Source of the DNA: Ignavibacteriota bacterium
GTDB lineage: Bacteria > Bacteroidota > Ignavibacteria > Ignavibacteriales > Melioribacteraceae
NCBI GenBank assembly: GCA_013112585.1
Contig: JABFGH010000012.1
Coordinates: forward strand, 62,001-126,000
Length of the DNA: 64,000 nt
Direction: 5' to 3'
Shown here piece after piece: positions 18,710 through 27,575 of the stretch (position 1 is the stretch's first letter; each line of letters starts with the position of its first letter). The translations under genes were made by a program, and so were the position numbers. A model generated the notes under the pieces. That model did not search any database and had not been told where the DNA came from. It worked only from the letters and a program-made list of their open reading frames with translations.

Positions 18710-21490
18710 ATGAAACGCCAAACATTAATTCTATTGATCTTAATAATATCAAGTCTTTCCATAGCACAGACAAATGAATTCCCTATTGGTGTCTATATCT
18801 CGAGTGGGGATACAGCAACAAGATTTTCAAATGGTGATTACCCCGGGATTAAAAATCTTGGAGTAAATTTAGTGCTTCAGTATGCTTCAAATAATCCAAG
18901 CAATTATGATTCGCTTTCCTCTTTTGACAAGCTTATTGCATTAAATGCAGATGATTCACTAGATTTTATTCATCATTACACAGCGGGGTATTATAAAAAA
19001 TGGCAGGATGATGAAACAGCAGAAGAGGCTAATACGCCTGGATTTAAATCAAATAGCTCAACAACTGGTTACTACTCCTCAAATTATAAAGTAGCAGAAT
19101 TGGATATATCTACACCTGGTAAATATTTGCTCTTAGGACCTGACTATGATCAAGATAGATTATATAGACTTTTATATGGTTGGTACTACAAGCGATTAAT
19201 TCAGTATAAAGTAAATTTTAATATGAAGATAGATGGAAACACAACACAGGCTGATGATGTCTGTATTATTTCCGTAAAATATACATCGAGAGAAGGAAAT
19301 GATACGACAATTGTCTCAGATACCTTGCAGGCAGATGTAATGTACAATCAGTTTACAAATCATTCTTTGGTGTATAGCCTTCCTAAAAGTATTGCAGGCA
19401 CAAAGCTACCAAGGAATCAGACTGCTGAGTTTTCAGTCAGAAATGATGCTGAATTTGCAGGTACGACTGAAAGTTACACTGGGCCCTATGGTGTTCAATT
19501 TAATATTAAATGGTTAGGTAATAGAAATTTATATGTGGATTTTGTTGAAGTATATGATATAAGTATTGGTAAGTTATTTTCAAATCCAATAGATTTACAG
19601 ACTTTATATAACAGGTGCAGCACTTATGCTTCAAATTATAGCAATTGGAGCAATTTAAAGTACTGGTATAGTCTGGATGAACCACATAGTATTGATAATT
19701 ACGAGCCATATAGAATCGTAGATTCAATATTAAATACAACAAGCAATACAAGATTAATTACAGCATTTTATCCTGAATGGAATGGTCTGAGAAACAATGA
19801 GAACGCAATGGGAGATTTTGTTCGCAGAGCTAAACCATACAAAACAATGCCATATTACTATCCTTACTGGCCCGGTGCAGACAAGTACAACCACAATGGT
19901 TTGTATGGACAAAAAGTAGTTTTACAGGCTCCTTACCTTTCCTCTGGCTACGATGTTGGCGATTATTGGTTTATTGCCCAGGCAATGGGTTTTTGGGATG
20001 TTGATGAGAACGATGATTTAGTTCCGGTGAGAAGAAGAGTTAAACCTGCGGAGATGAATGCGTCAGTAATGCTTGCTTTAGCGCATGGCGCAAAAGGAAT
20101 AATCTTTTGGAATTACTATTCTTACTATAATAGCAATAATCGGTATCGTTGCTATGGGATTGTAAAAGCAAGGGACTCGCTCTATGCGAAAACTGATCTC
20201 TATTATAAAATTAAAGATAATATTGCACCACGATTAACTGGAACTCTTGGTAATACCTTGAAGAAAATTAAGTATGAAGGAGATTATGCTCATAATAGAT
20301 ATGGATTGGGAAGTGCGATATCAGATGATTATTTGCCTTATTTAGATATTAGCAGTACCGCAACAGATTCAGCAAATTTCCATGCCGGATTACTAATGGA
20401 TTCAGTGATTACAGATAAAAGATACTACATGATTGTAAATCTTGTTGCTTTTGACAGTTCTATGACAAGGGATTTAATTTTAGAATTAAAAAACCCATTA
20501 AACAAGTACTGTAATTATAATTTCAACAATATTGAATCAAGCTACAGTGATAATAAAACTGTGAATTTAAATGGGACTAGTAGCTTCATTGACACAATAA
20601 CCTTTTCAGCAGGTGACGGACATTTATATGAACTGAAGCCTGTTCTTAAATACGGCGGCAACTTAGTTTATGATGATACAGTAAAAACTGCTATATCACT
20701 AAATGATGAAATTACAATTAAGCCAAATGCTGATTTAGTAGTTGAAGCGTTATACAATATTGCTTCAGATATTTATGTAGAGGATGGGAGAACGATTAAA
20801 ACCCAACATCCCGGCGGTATAACTTTTAGTAACGAAGCTAAGTTTAACTTTGAGGATTGGAGCGATTGTTTGGTTGTTTCACAAAATAGCGGGCATCCAA
20901 AACTTCACTGGAATGAATATGTCGGCGAAAGTCAAGAAATTAGATATGAAATTTACAGAAAGAAAAACACTTCATCCTTTGAGCTAATACATACTATTTC
21001 AGATAAGTCTGCTACGGAATATATTGATAACGGAGTTCAGATAATATTTTCACAGCAGGCGAACATGACAACTGCTGAATATTACATCAAACTGTATGAA
21101 CTTCCATCAAAAAATTGGGTGCAAACAGATCAAACAAATATTGCAATTGTAAACCAAGTGCAGGGGATAGCTCCTGATAAGAAGGGCGCTGAAGGAAACG
21201 AAATAATAAAACCACATACCTTTGCGTTAGAACAAAATCATCCAAATCCGTTTAACCCAACTACAATAATAAATTATCAAATACCGGAACTAAGTCATGT
21301 AACTATAAAGGTTTATGATATACTTGGGAAAGAAATAGCAGAATTAGTAAATACAATAAAAGACGCTGGGTTTTATTCAGTAAATTTTGATGCAACATCC
21401 GTCAGCCGACGGATTTCAAGCGGCACATATATTTATAGAATGGAAGCGGGTAAATATGTGGAGAGCAAGAAGATGATAATTTTGAAATAG
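18710..21490 (+). CDS. Large exported protein, possible TIM-barrel glycosidase, type IX sorting domain
   Basis: A 926-residue exported protein (signal peptide ~residues 1-19, SLSIAQ). I cannot place it in a known family. A TIM-barrel fold is suggested by FPIGVYISSGD at the start, LKYWYSLDEPHSID (Asp323-Glu324), MPYYYPYWPG and AHGAKGIIFWNYYSYY. A beta-sandwich (~residues 120-290) is inserted between the first barrel strands. An Asp-Glu-Pro motif at a strand end recalls GH123/DUF4091-like enzymes, but this is only a resemblance. A beta domain and a type IX sorting domain (QNHPNPFNPTTIINY) close it. The sorting domain carries the in-frame SVSRRIS palindrome. AGGGAG precedes the ATG. Confidence 0.75.
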   Translation: MKRQTLILLILIISSLSIAQTNEFPIGVYISSGDTATRFSNGDYPGIKNLGVNLVLQYASNNPSNYDSLSSFDKLIALNADDSLDFIHHYTAGYYKKWQDDETAEEANTPGFKSNSSTTGYYSSNYKVAELDISTPGKYLLLGPDYDQDRLYRLLYGWYYKRLIQYKVNFNMKIDGNTTQADDVCIISVKYTSREGNDTTIVSDTLQADVMYNQFTNHSLVYSLPKSIAGTKLPRNQTAEFSVRNDAEFAGTTESYTGPYGVQFNIKWLGNRNLYVDFVEVYDISIGKLFSNPIDLQTLYNRCSTYASNYSNWSNLKYWYSLDEPHSIDNYEPYRIVDSILNTTSNTRLITAFYPEWNGLRNNENAMGDFVRRAKPYKTMPYYYPYWPGADKYNHNGLYGQKVVLQAPYLSSGYDVGDYWFIAQAMGFWDVDENDDLVPVRRRVKPAEMNASVMLALAHGAKGIIFWNYYSYYNSNNRYRCYGIVKARDSLYAKTDLYYKIKDNIAPRLTGTLGNTLKKIKYEGDYAHNRYGLGSAISDDYLPYLDISSTATDSANFHAGLLMDSVITDKRYYMIVNLVAFDSSMTRDLILELKNPLNKYCNYNFNNIESSYSDNKTVNLNGTSSFIDTITFSAGDGHLYELKPVLKYGGNLVYDDTVKTAISLNDEITIKPNADLVVEALYNIASDIYVEDGRTIKTQHPGGITFSNEAKFNFEDWSDCLVVSQNSGHPKLHWNEYVGESQEIRYEIYRKKNTSSFELIHTISDKSATEYIDNGVQIIFSQQANMTTAEYYIKLYELPSKNWVQTDQTNIAIVNQVQGIAPDKKGAEGNEIIKPHTFALEQNHPNPFNPTTIINYQIPELSHVTIKVYDILGKEIAELVNTIKDAGFYSVNFDATSVSRRISSGTYIYRMEAGKYVESKKMIILK
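21398..21413. repeat. 16-bp palindromic element inside a sorting domain (copy 2)
   Basis: The identical 16-mer to the one at 16599, in the same frame and at the same place in the sorting domain of the preceding gene. It again encodes SVSRRI and is followed by TTTCAAGCGGC in both. Confidence 0.8.
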
Positions 21491-21500
21491 AAATCACAAT

Positions 21501-21527
21501 AAAGCCCCGCAAACACGGGGCTTTTTT
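21501..21527 (+). terminator. Rho-independent terminator after the beta-helix operon
   Basis: AAAGCCCCG (21501-21509) pairs with CGGGGCTTT (21516-21524), loop CAAACA, with a T-run to 21527. It ends the 16943-21490 two-gene unit. Confidence 0.9.
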
Positions 21528-21580
21528 ATACCGCATAATTAAATATGTTGAGGAGTAAGCATATTTATTAAGAATGGGGT

Positions 21581-21835
21581 TTATCTTTTTACGGCATAAA
21601 CAATTTTACGAATTGTATCGAACTGCAGATACGGGTGTTCTTTTCTGATTGCGTCAATTGCATCACCGGCACTCATTTTAGTTGATCGCAATTCTTTAAA
21701 CTTTGCCCTTATTAAATGATCCCTTACCGATGTTTCATTTATTAATCCTTTAGCATTTAGCAAGTTGTAAATATCATCGCTAATTAAATCCGCTAAAGGG
21801 TTTCCGCCGCTTTCGCCAATAAATGCTGTGTTCAT
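21581..21835 (-). CDS. Small conserved-looking helical protein, unknown
   Basis: An 84-residue protein, probably all helical, with ISDDIYNLLNAKGLINETS and DAIDAIRKEHPYLQFDTIRK. The spacing suggests a small helical bundle or helix-turn-helix-like fold, but no family is recognised. A GGGGAA site precedes the ATG in gene orientation. It stands alone and points away from the MscS gene; the 274 bases between them should hold both promoters. Confidence 0.65.
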   Translation of the reverse strand: MNTAFIGESGGNPLADLISDDIYNLLNAKGLINETSVRDHLIRAKFKELRSTKMSAGDAIDAIRKEHPYLQFDTIRKIVYAVKR

Positions 21836-22109
21836 AATTTCCCCTTTTTAATTTAATTGATAATTATTCTTATCCCAAAATCACAACTAAAAAGACAAAA
21901 GGTATGCCATGCAATTAATTAGTACTGCTCAAAAGGCATTGTTTCAAAATGATTAAAATTCAAAGGGAGTGAACTTAAAATAAATATTACAACAATTTCA
22001 GTATGCATAATTTGCATATCATACGAAAAATATTCGCATTACATATTTATGCAGTTATTAAATTTTGTATCTTAAAAATAAAAGGAATAAAAATTTTAAG
22101 GATTGGTAA

Positions 22110-23009
22110 ATGTCAAATCTAATTGAACAATATCTTGGTATTGGTCCTGCACTTCAATCTAAACTTTTGGCAACATTCATCATTATTCTTGCTGTTTACA
22201 TTCTACAAAGATTGGTAGTTAAATTTTTACTGAAAGCCATTGATGAAATTACAATTAGATATCAATGGCAGAAAATCATTCTTTATACTTCGGTTATAAT
22301 TGCCGTAATTTTATTGATAAGGGTTTGGTTCGGCGCATTCGAATCATTAGGAACGTACTTTGGTCTTTTAACCGCGGGTTTAGCAATTGCGCTTAAAGAC
22401 CTGCTTGTGAATTTTGTGGGCTGGGTTTTCATTCTCATCCGAAAACCATTTAATGTTGGTGATAGAATTCAGATTGGCGACATCACCGGTGATGTTATTG
22501 ATTTAAGAATATTTCAGTTTTCAGTTATAGAGGTCGGCAATTGGGTAGATTCAGATCAAAGCACGGGTAGGATAATTCACATTCCTAACGGACATGTGTT
22601 TACAAAATCGCAGGCAAATTATACCGCCGGATTTGAATATATCTGGAATGAGATTCCTGTATTGATAACATTTGAAAGTGATTGGAAGAAAGCAAAAAAG
22701 ATTTTACTTGATGCGGTCAATAAACATGCTATCCATTTTAATGAAGAGGCGGAAAGGCAGATCAAAGCCGCCGCAAGAAAGTTTCTAATTTTTTATAAAA
22801 CTCTTACTCCCATTGTTTATACTGCTAAAAAAGATAGCGGAGTAATGCTTTCCATGAGGTACTTATGCAAAGTTAGGATGCGCCGTTCTACCGAGGAAGC
22901 TATTTGGGAAGAAGTACTCGAACAGTTTACTCATCATGATGATATTCATTTCGCATACCCAACACAAAGGTTTTATAATAATATGCAAGAAGGGAAAGGG
23001 GGAAAGTGA
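22110..23009 (+). CDS. mscS: MscS-family mechanosensitive ion channel
   Basis: A 299-residue MscS-type channel that opens under membrane tension to release solutes. Three transmembrane helices are visible: ~residues 17-40, 57-75 and the pore helix ~80-105 (GLLTAGLAIALKDLLVNFVGW). The beta domain signature follows (RKPFNVGDRIQIGDITGDV ... VDSDQSTGRIIHIPNGHVF), then a soluble alpha/beta C-terminal region. The length fits the small MscS class. The last codons (QEGKGGK) run into a purine-rich repeat tract. Probably monocistronic. Confidence 0.9.
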   Translation: MSNLIEQYLGIGPALQSKLLATFIIILAVYILQRLVVKFLLKAIDEITIRYQWQKIILYTSVIIAVILLIRVWFGAFESLGTYFGLLTAGLAIALKDLLVNFVGWVFILIRKPFNVGDRIQIGDITGDVIDLRIFQFSVIEVGNWVDSDQSTGRIIHIPNGHVFTKSQANYTAGFEYIWNEIPVLITFESDWKKAKKILLDAVNKHAIHFNEEAERQIKAAARKFLIFYKTLTPIVYTAKKDSGVMLSMRYLCKVRMRRSTEEAIWEEVLEQFTHHDDIHFAYPTQRFYNNMQEGKGGK

Positions 23010-23098
23010 AAGGTGAGAAGGGGAAAGTGAAAGGGGAAAGGTGAAAGGGGAAAGGTGAAAGGAAAAATTAAAAAGGAAAAAGAGAAAGGAGAGATTTT
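22989..23098. repeat. Purine-rich GGGGAAAGTGAAAGGTGAAA tract
   Basis: About 110 bases made almost only of A and G, built from units such as ggggaaagtgaaagg and ggtgaaagg. It begins inside the last codons of mscS. A shorter copy lies at 23279-23301. One strand is therefore a long polypurine run that could form triplex or unusual structures. Confidence 0.6.
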
Positions 23099-23345
23099 TT
23101 TTGCTTAAATACCTTCTTGAGCTTTTCTAATCATTTAAAAATTTCTGCTAATCTGTTGTTCGCTAACTGAATTGGTTACTTTAGCTCTTTCGGTCTGCTT
23201 GTTGACCGCTTAGCGGTCAAATGTTTGTAGAATAAAATTGATATGTTGAAATGAACCGCGTTAGTGGTTCAACGGCTAAAAGGGGAAAGTGAAAGGTGAA
23301 ACATGCCTGCCGGGAGGCTGGGGCAAAAGGGGAATACGATTACAT
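23099..23345. repeat. Intergenic palindromes between mscS and the MFS gene
   Basis: No gene is seen. TTGACCGC/GCGGTCAA (23202-23209 and 23213-23220, loop TTA) forms a perfect stem. GAACCGC/GTGGTTC (23253-23259 and 23264-23270) forms a second stem with one G-U pair. Both share an ACCGCnTTAGnGGT pattern and look like members of one small repeat family. CATGCCTGCCGGGAGGC at 23303 is a further GC-rich patch. Confidence 0.5.
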
Positions 23346-24548
23346 TTAATTTCGTTTATTCAAATAATTATTCAATAATAAAAATCCGCCCGCTACAAAA
23401 ACTCCTAATACACCGCAGGCATACCACAAATTTTCCGGTCCGAATTTTTCATAAATATATGTTCCTGCTGTAGGACCAATAATAAAAGATAGTGCAAAAG
23501 AGAAGGTAAACAAACCCATATACTTTCCGCGGTTATTTTCATCTGCCCTGTTGGCTACAAAGCTGGAAGCAAAAGGAAAAACAAGTATTTCTCCTAATGA
23601 CCAAATAATAACTGTAGCTGCAATATATAGGTATGCGTTACTAAACGGCATTATTGCAAATCCTCCGAAAAAAAGCAGCGAGCCTAATGCCATTAATTTT
23701 AGCTGTCCGCTTCCCTCAACCTTGTGAACTATCGGCATCTCTATAAGCACAACCAATAAAGCATTTAGTGCAATCAGCAGCCCAATGCTGTCTTCATTAA
23801 ATTTTGTTATACTTTTTAAGTATAGCGGGTATGCATTAAAAATTTGAACAAAAACTGATCCCATAATCAGTAACAGAAAAAGCATAAATAAATATGGAAT
23901 ATCTTTAAATGGTGAAATACCAATTTTAACATTTACTCTGTTCGTTGTTTTTCTAAACTCCATTTTATTATTGAAAAAATAGAGCACAAAAATTGAAGCA
24001 GCGATACATGTTACCCCGTCTGCCCAAAATAAAAAATCATAATTTATAGTTGCGAGAAGTCCGCCAACAGCAGGACCAATTGTAACACCAAGATTAATTG
24101 CTAATCTATTTAATGCAAATGCCCGTGCACGTTTTTCGGGCGGTGCCGCTATTGCCAAAGCTGATGCATTTGCGGGTCTAAATGATTCGTGCACGGCAGC
24201 TATAAAAAATAAAAACAGAGCAATCTCAATTGCTGTTTCAAAATAATTAAGCAGAATAAAACCTATGCCCGAAATAAAGAGACTTAATGCTTGAACTTTT
24301 GCTGTACCGATTTTATCAGTTAACCAGCCGCCAAGTACCGCACCTCCCATTGCACCTAATCCATATACGCTTATCATCTGCCCTGCTTCGGTAACGGAAA
24401 AATTTAATTCTTTGGTGAGGTAGAGAGTCATAAAAAATAAAACCATGGAGCCGCTTCGGTTTATTAAAACAACTACCGAAAGCAGCCATACATTGCGGGG
24501 CAGCCCTTTAAAGGATGATTTATAATGACTGATTATTCCTTTTAGCAT
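23346..24548 (-). CDS. MFS transporter (drug/metabolite efflux type)
   Basis: A 400-residue major facilitator with 12 predicted transmembrane helices. The loop 2-3 motif appears as GAMGGAVLGGWLTDKIGTAKV, close to the G-x-L-x-D-R-x-G signature, and helix 5 carries NLGVTIGPAVGGLLA. Family members export drugs or metabolites with proton exchange; the substrate is not predictable. There is no operon partner; the gene on its right starts more than 200 bases away. Confidence 0.85.
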   Translation of the reverse strand: MLKGIISHYKSSFKGLPRNVWLLSVVVLINRSGSMVLFFMTLYLTKELNFSVTEAGQMISVYGLGAMGGAVLGGWLTDKIGTAKVQALSLFISGIGFILLNYFETAIEIALFLFFIAAVHESFRPANASALAIAAPPEKRARAFALNRLAINLGVTIGPAVGGLLATINYDFLFWADGVTCIAASIFVLYFFNNKMEFRKTTNRVNVKIGISPFKDIPYLFMLFLLLIMGSVFVQIFNAYPLYLKSITKFNEDSIGLLIALNALLVVLIEMPIVHKVEGSGQLKLMALGSLLFFGGFAIMPFSNAYLYIAATVIIWSLGEILVFPFASSFVANRADENNRGKYMGLFTFSFALSFIIGPTAGTYIYEKFGPENLWYACGVLGVFVAGGFLLLNNYLNKRN

Positions 24549-24753
24549 TAGTTTCTTTTTCTTACTAAAATATTGTATGATGAATCGTCGAAATTCTTAC
24601 GATCAATTGCATAATTAAAATAAGAATTAACAAATTTATTTACTTGGAATATTGTTTTAATAAGAAGGTATAAAATTTAATAAAGGATAAAGAAAAGAAG
24701 GCAGAATTCATCTGATTATTTACCAGGTTCATTTGCCTTTTTGGAGAAACTCT

Positions 24754-25692
24754 TTAAAGAATTAAATAGTTAACGCCAATTCCAATTTTGGAAAAAGTAT
24801 AGTCTGTTTCAAATTTTTCAGCAAATGTTTTCATGTAGGGAACCGAGCTTGTTTTATAAAAGGCTTTAAAAAATAAATTCTTAAGAAATTTTCTCCTATA
24901 ATCAAAAGGGAAGTAACTTAATTCAACCGTTAACTTATTGCCGTCAAAAAATGAATTGTCCGGAACCCCTTTAATAAAATAGTACCAGTCATACTGAACT
25001 AAAAGCATTGCAAGATCCCCCTCAAAAATTTCAGTTACATAACCAACATTTGCACCAAAGTACAAATCAACAGTTTCGTTGAAATTAACCAAACCTGTAT
25101 GATCATTATTTAATTCTGTCGTTTCATGCCCCGGCTGAACTTTTGCAAAGTGAACTCCAAAGTTTCCGAGACCGCCTTGGGCACCAAGCATAAGGGGAAC
25201 ACCAATCACTTTATTCAATGACCCGGAATAAACCAATCTAACTAAATCCAAATCTTCAAAGCTGGCTTCAAGCCCCTTGTTAGTGTTGAAGTTTTTATAT
25301 TCAGCACCAACGCTGCCTGCATTATCAAAAACAGGGGTGTATCCATCTGCGTATGAATCGCCGGAATAAGTTTTGTCGGTTGTAAACACATATTCTTTGT
25401 TAGAACTCAGTAAATTCATTCCGCCTACTGCCAGCATGTGAAATGCATAAGTTGAAAATTCAGAGTACCCTTTTTTTGAATAATTTACATATCCGAATGG
25501 GAAATAAACCTGGCTGGTATTATCTTCAAAACCCTTTACGGATATGGGATTAAGTTGATCAGTTCCCTCAACAAAAACGTATGGGTTTGTGTGTGATGTC
25601 ATTTCATACTGAACACCAATTTGTAAACCTGACCTCTCTTGGCAGACAATAATTGTTGTCCATAATAAAAATAATATAACTATTGCTTTCAT
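24754..25692 (-). CDS. Exported, probably outer-membrane beta-strand protein, unknown
   Basis: A 312-residue protein with a signal peptide (~residues 1-17). Alternating strands such as AMLLVQYDWYYFIKG and KLTVELSYFPFDYR suggest an outer-membrane barrel. The family is unknown. The start at 25692 has an AAGGAG site (ctaaggagaaaaaATG in gene orientation). The gene follows another exported unknown by 33 bases, so the two are probably one operon, itself downstream of the response regulator and kinase on the same strand. Confidence 0.6.
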   Translation of the reverse strand: MKAIVILFLLWTTIIVCQERSGLQIGVQYEMTSHTNPYVFVEGTDQLNPISVKGFEDNTSQVYFPFGYVNYSKKGYSEFSTYAFHMLAVGGMNLLSSNKEYVFTTDKTYSGDSYADGYTPVFDNAGSVGAEYKNFNTNKGLEASFEDLDLVRLVYSGSLNKVIGVPLMLGAQGGLGNFGVHFAKVQPGHETTELNNDHTGLVNFNETVDLYFGANVGYVTEIFEGDLAMLLVQYDWYYFIKGVPDNSFFDGNKLTVELSYFPFDYRRKFLKNLFFKAFYKTSSVPYMKTFAEKFETDYTFSKIGIGVNYLIL

Positions 25693-25725
25693 TTTTTCTC
25701 CTTAGTTCAGTTTAAGTTGATCTTA

Positions 25726-26742
25726 TCATCCTTCAATTTCATCTACTATGTCGTCAAACTCTTTGTCCATTTCATTTAAAAAATCTTCCATAAAATCTTC
25801 AAAGTAGTCTTTCAAATCATCACCTGTAAAAGAGTTATTAAACTTGTAAATTGCTTTAACGCAAATATTGCCGGTGAAGTATTCCGGTACAAAAATTTCT
25901 AATTCCGGATTTCCCTCAAGCTGATAATCATTTGCAGCGGCAGATAATTTTTTTATAATTTTTTTAGTGTTATCATCAGAGATATCATCAGGTAAAAAGT
26001 CCTCATAGATAAACTCTATTCTGCTGCCGTAGTTTTTCACTTCTACATCAATTTCTCTAAGAGTATATCCGTATGCACCTTCGATAGCTTCTGAATCTTC
26101 CATTGTCCAATTCTCAAATTCTTCGCGCGGCATTAAGCAATTTAGGTCTAATCGACTTAGATAACTTAAGCTGCTATCTTCAAGGTCGTCCCTTCTATCA
26201 TTTTTCGCGCTTTCAGTTTCTTTCAATATTTCTGTTACTAATCTTTGGGAGAATCTCATTAAAAAAGCTAAACGATTTTGAATATCTCCGCCATCGGCAT
26301 CGTTATAAATGTAATTAGCAGTTATTGCAATTTGATTGTTCACAATTGTCCAAGCCGCATTTATATCATCATATTCCTCAATAAAATCATTTTTAAAGTC
26401 CTTAATTTCCTCAAATATTCTTTTTTGAAATTCAGCAGGTACTACTTGCGTAAGCATAGCATACTCAAATCGGTTACCATAATTAAGAATAACAGCAGGC
26501 TGCTTAATTGTTAACACTTCTACAACGCCATACCCCGGATACTCGTGCTGCCCAATTATAACTGCACTATAAGCATTTTGCGTATTCGGCTGGCTGATTG
26601 GCTCATTCGGCAGATTTTTAATTTTGCCGCACGCTCGTCCAAATGCATCTGCAAAGTCTCTTTGATTGAAGAAATTAACCTGAGCTGTAATTGAGGTTGT
26701 GATTATTACGAGCATTACAGACAATAGAACATATTTTTGCAT
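25726..26742 (-). CDS. Exported acidic protein, unknown
   Basis: A 338-residue protein with a clear signal peptide (residues 1-20, ...TTSITAQ). The C-terminus is strongly acidic (DFMEDFLNEMDKEFDDIVD), and the middle has pairs such as DDISDDNTKKI. No family is recognised. It lies between the response regulator (117 bases upstream) and the beta-strand protein (33 bases downstream). Co-regulation with the two-component system is possible but not shown. Confidence 0.6.
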   Translation of the reverse strand: MQKYVLLSVMLVIITTSITAQVNFFNQRDFADAFGRACGKIKNLPNEPISQPNTQNAYSAVIIGQHEYPGYGVVEVLTIKQPAVILNYGNRFEYAMLTQVVPAEFQKRIFEEIKDFKNDFIEEYDDINAAWTIVNNQIAITANYIYNDADGGDIQNRLAFLMRFSQRLVTEILKETESAKNDRRDDLEDSSLSYLSRLDLNCLMPREEFENWTMEDSEAIEGAYGYTLREIDVEVKNYGSRIEFIYEDFLPDDISDDNTKKIIKKLSAAANDYQLEGNPELEIFVPEYFTGNICVKAIYKFNNSFTGDDLKDYFEDFMEDFLNEMDKEFDDIVDEIEG

Positions 26743-26858
26743 TTTGTCATCTCTGTATTTGTTATGAAATTTTATAGGTTAATATCGGGGAGGGCAAGGC
26801 TGAATTCAATAAGGCATTTGTCGTATATTGATATTGCAGCTAAACTTTAACGGCTAAT

Positions 26859-27509
26859 CTAAATTATTTTATTTTGCATCGCTACCTTTACTGCTTTCAT
26901 TTTATTATTCACTTGCAGCTTTTTGTAAATGTTTTCGATATGCTTTCTAACCGTAGAAGGAGCAATATATAAATTTTTTGAAATCTCTTTATAATCCAAA
27001 CCCTGGCTTGTCTGCTCCAAAATTTCTATTTCCCTATTCGATAATCCGTAATCTGTTGTACCGGTGTTTTCAATTCTTTCAGGGTTCTTTAATAGTTTTA
27101 ATGTTTTTAATGCAATGGAGGGAGACATTGGGGCACCGCCGGTCATAACCATTTTAAGTGAAGTCAATAAAACATCAGGGGTTTCGTCTTTTAGTAAATA
27201 GCCCATTGCCCCGGCTTGTATTGCGCTGAATATTTTCTGATCATCATCGAATACGGTAAGCATTATAATTTTAATTTGAGGATACTTTTCAATAATATTT
27301 TTTGTTGCCTCAATGCCGTCCATTTCAGGCATTTCAATGTCCATTAAAATGGCGTCAACGCTATGGTCTTGTTCCAGCATCAACAGCATTTCTTTGCCGT
27401 TAGAAGCTGTAAATTTGTATTCAATTTCTTCTGCAAATAGTTCTAATTTTTCTTTTATACTTTTTGATAATAAATAATTATCATCAGTAATCGCTACTCT
27501 AATTTTCAT
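26859..27509 (-). CDS. NarL/LuxR-type response regulator
   Basis: A 216-residue response regulator. The receiver domain (~residues 1-125) has acidic Asp9/Asp10, phospho-acceptor Asp57 in AILMDIEMPEMDG, Thr in MLTVFDD and Lys in YLLKDE. The C-terminal LuxR helix-turn-helix (~150-210) shows LSNREIEILEQTSQGLDYKEI and STVRKHIENIYKKL. It should bind DNA as a dimer after phosphorylation by the kinase encoded 66 bases upstream. Likely targets are not visible, though two exported proteins lie directly downstream. Confidence 0.92.
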   Translation of the reverse strand: MKIRVAITDDNYLLSKSIKEKLELFAEEIEYKFTASNGKEMLLMLEQDHSVDAILMDIEMPEMDGIEATKNIIEKYPQIKIIMLTVFDDDQKIFSAIQAGAMGYLLKDETPDVLLTSLKMVMTGGAPMSPSIALKTLKLLKNPERIENTGTTDYGLSNREIEILEQTSQGLDYKEISKNLYIAPSTVRKHIENIYKKLQVNNKMKAVKVAMQNKII

Positions 27510-27575
27510 ACAACCTTCTCTATTATTATTTTTAACTTATTGTTAAAAGATTACTAACTCAATAAGTCATTTGCA

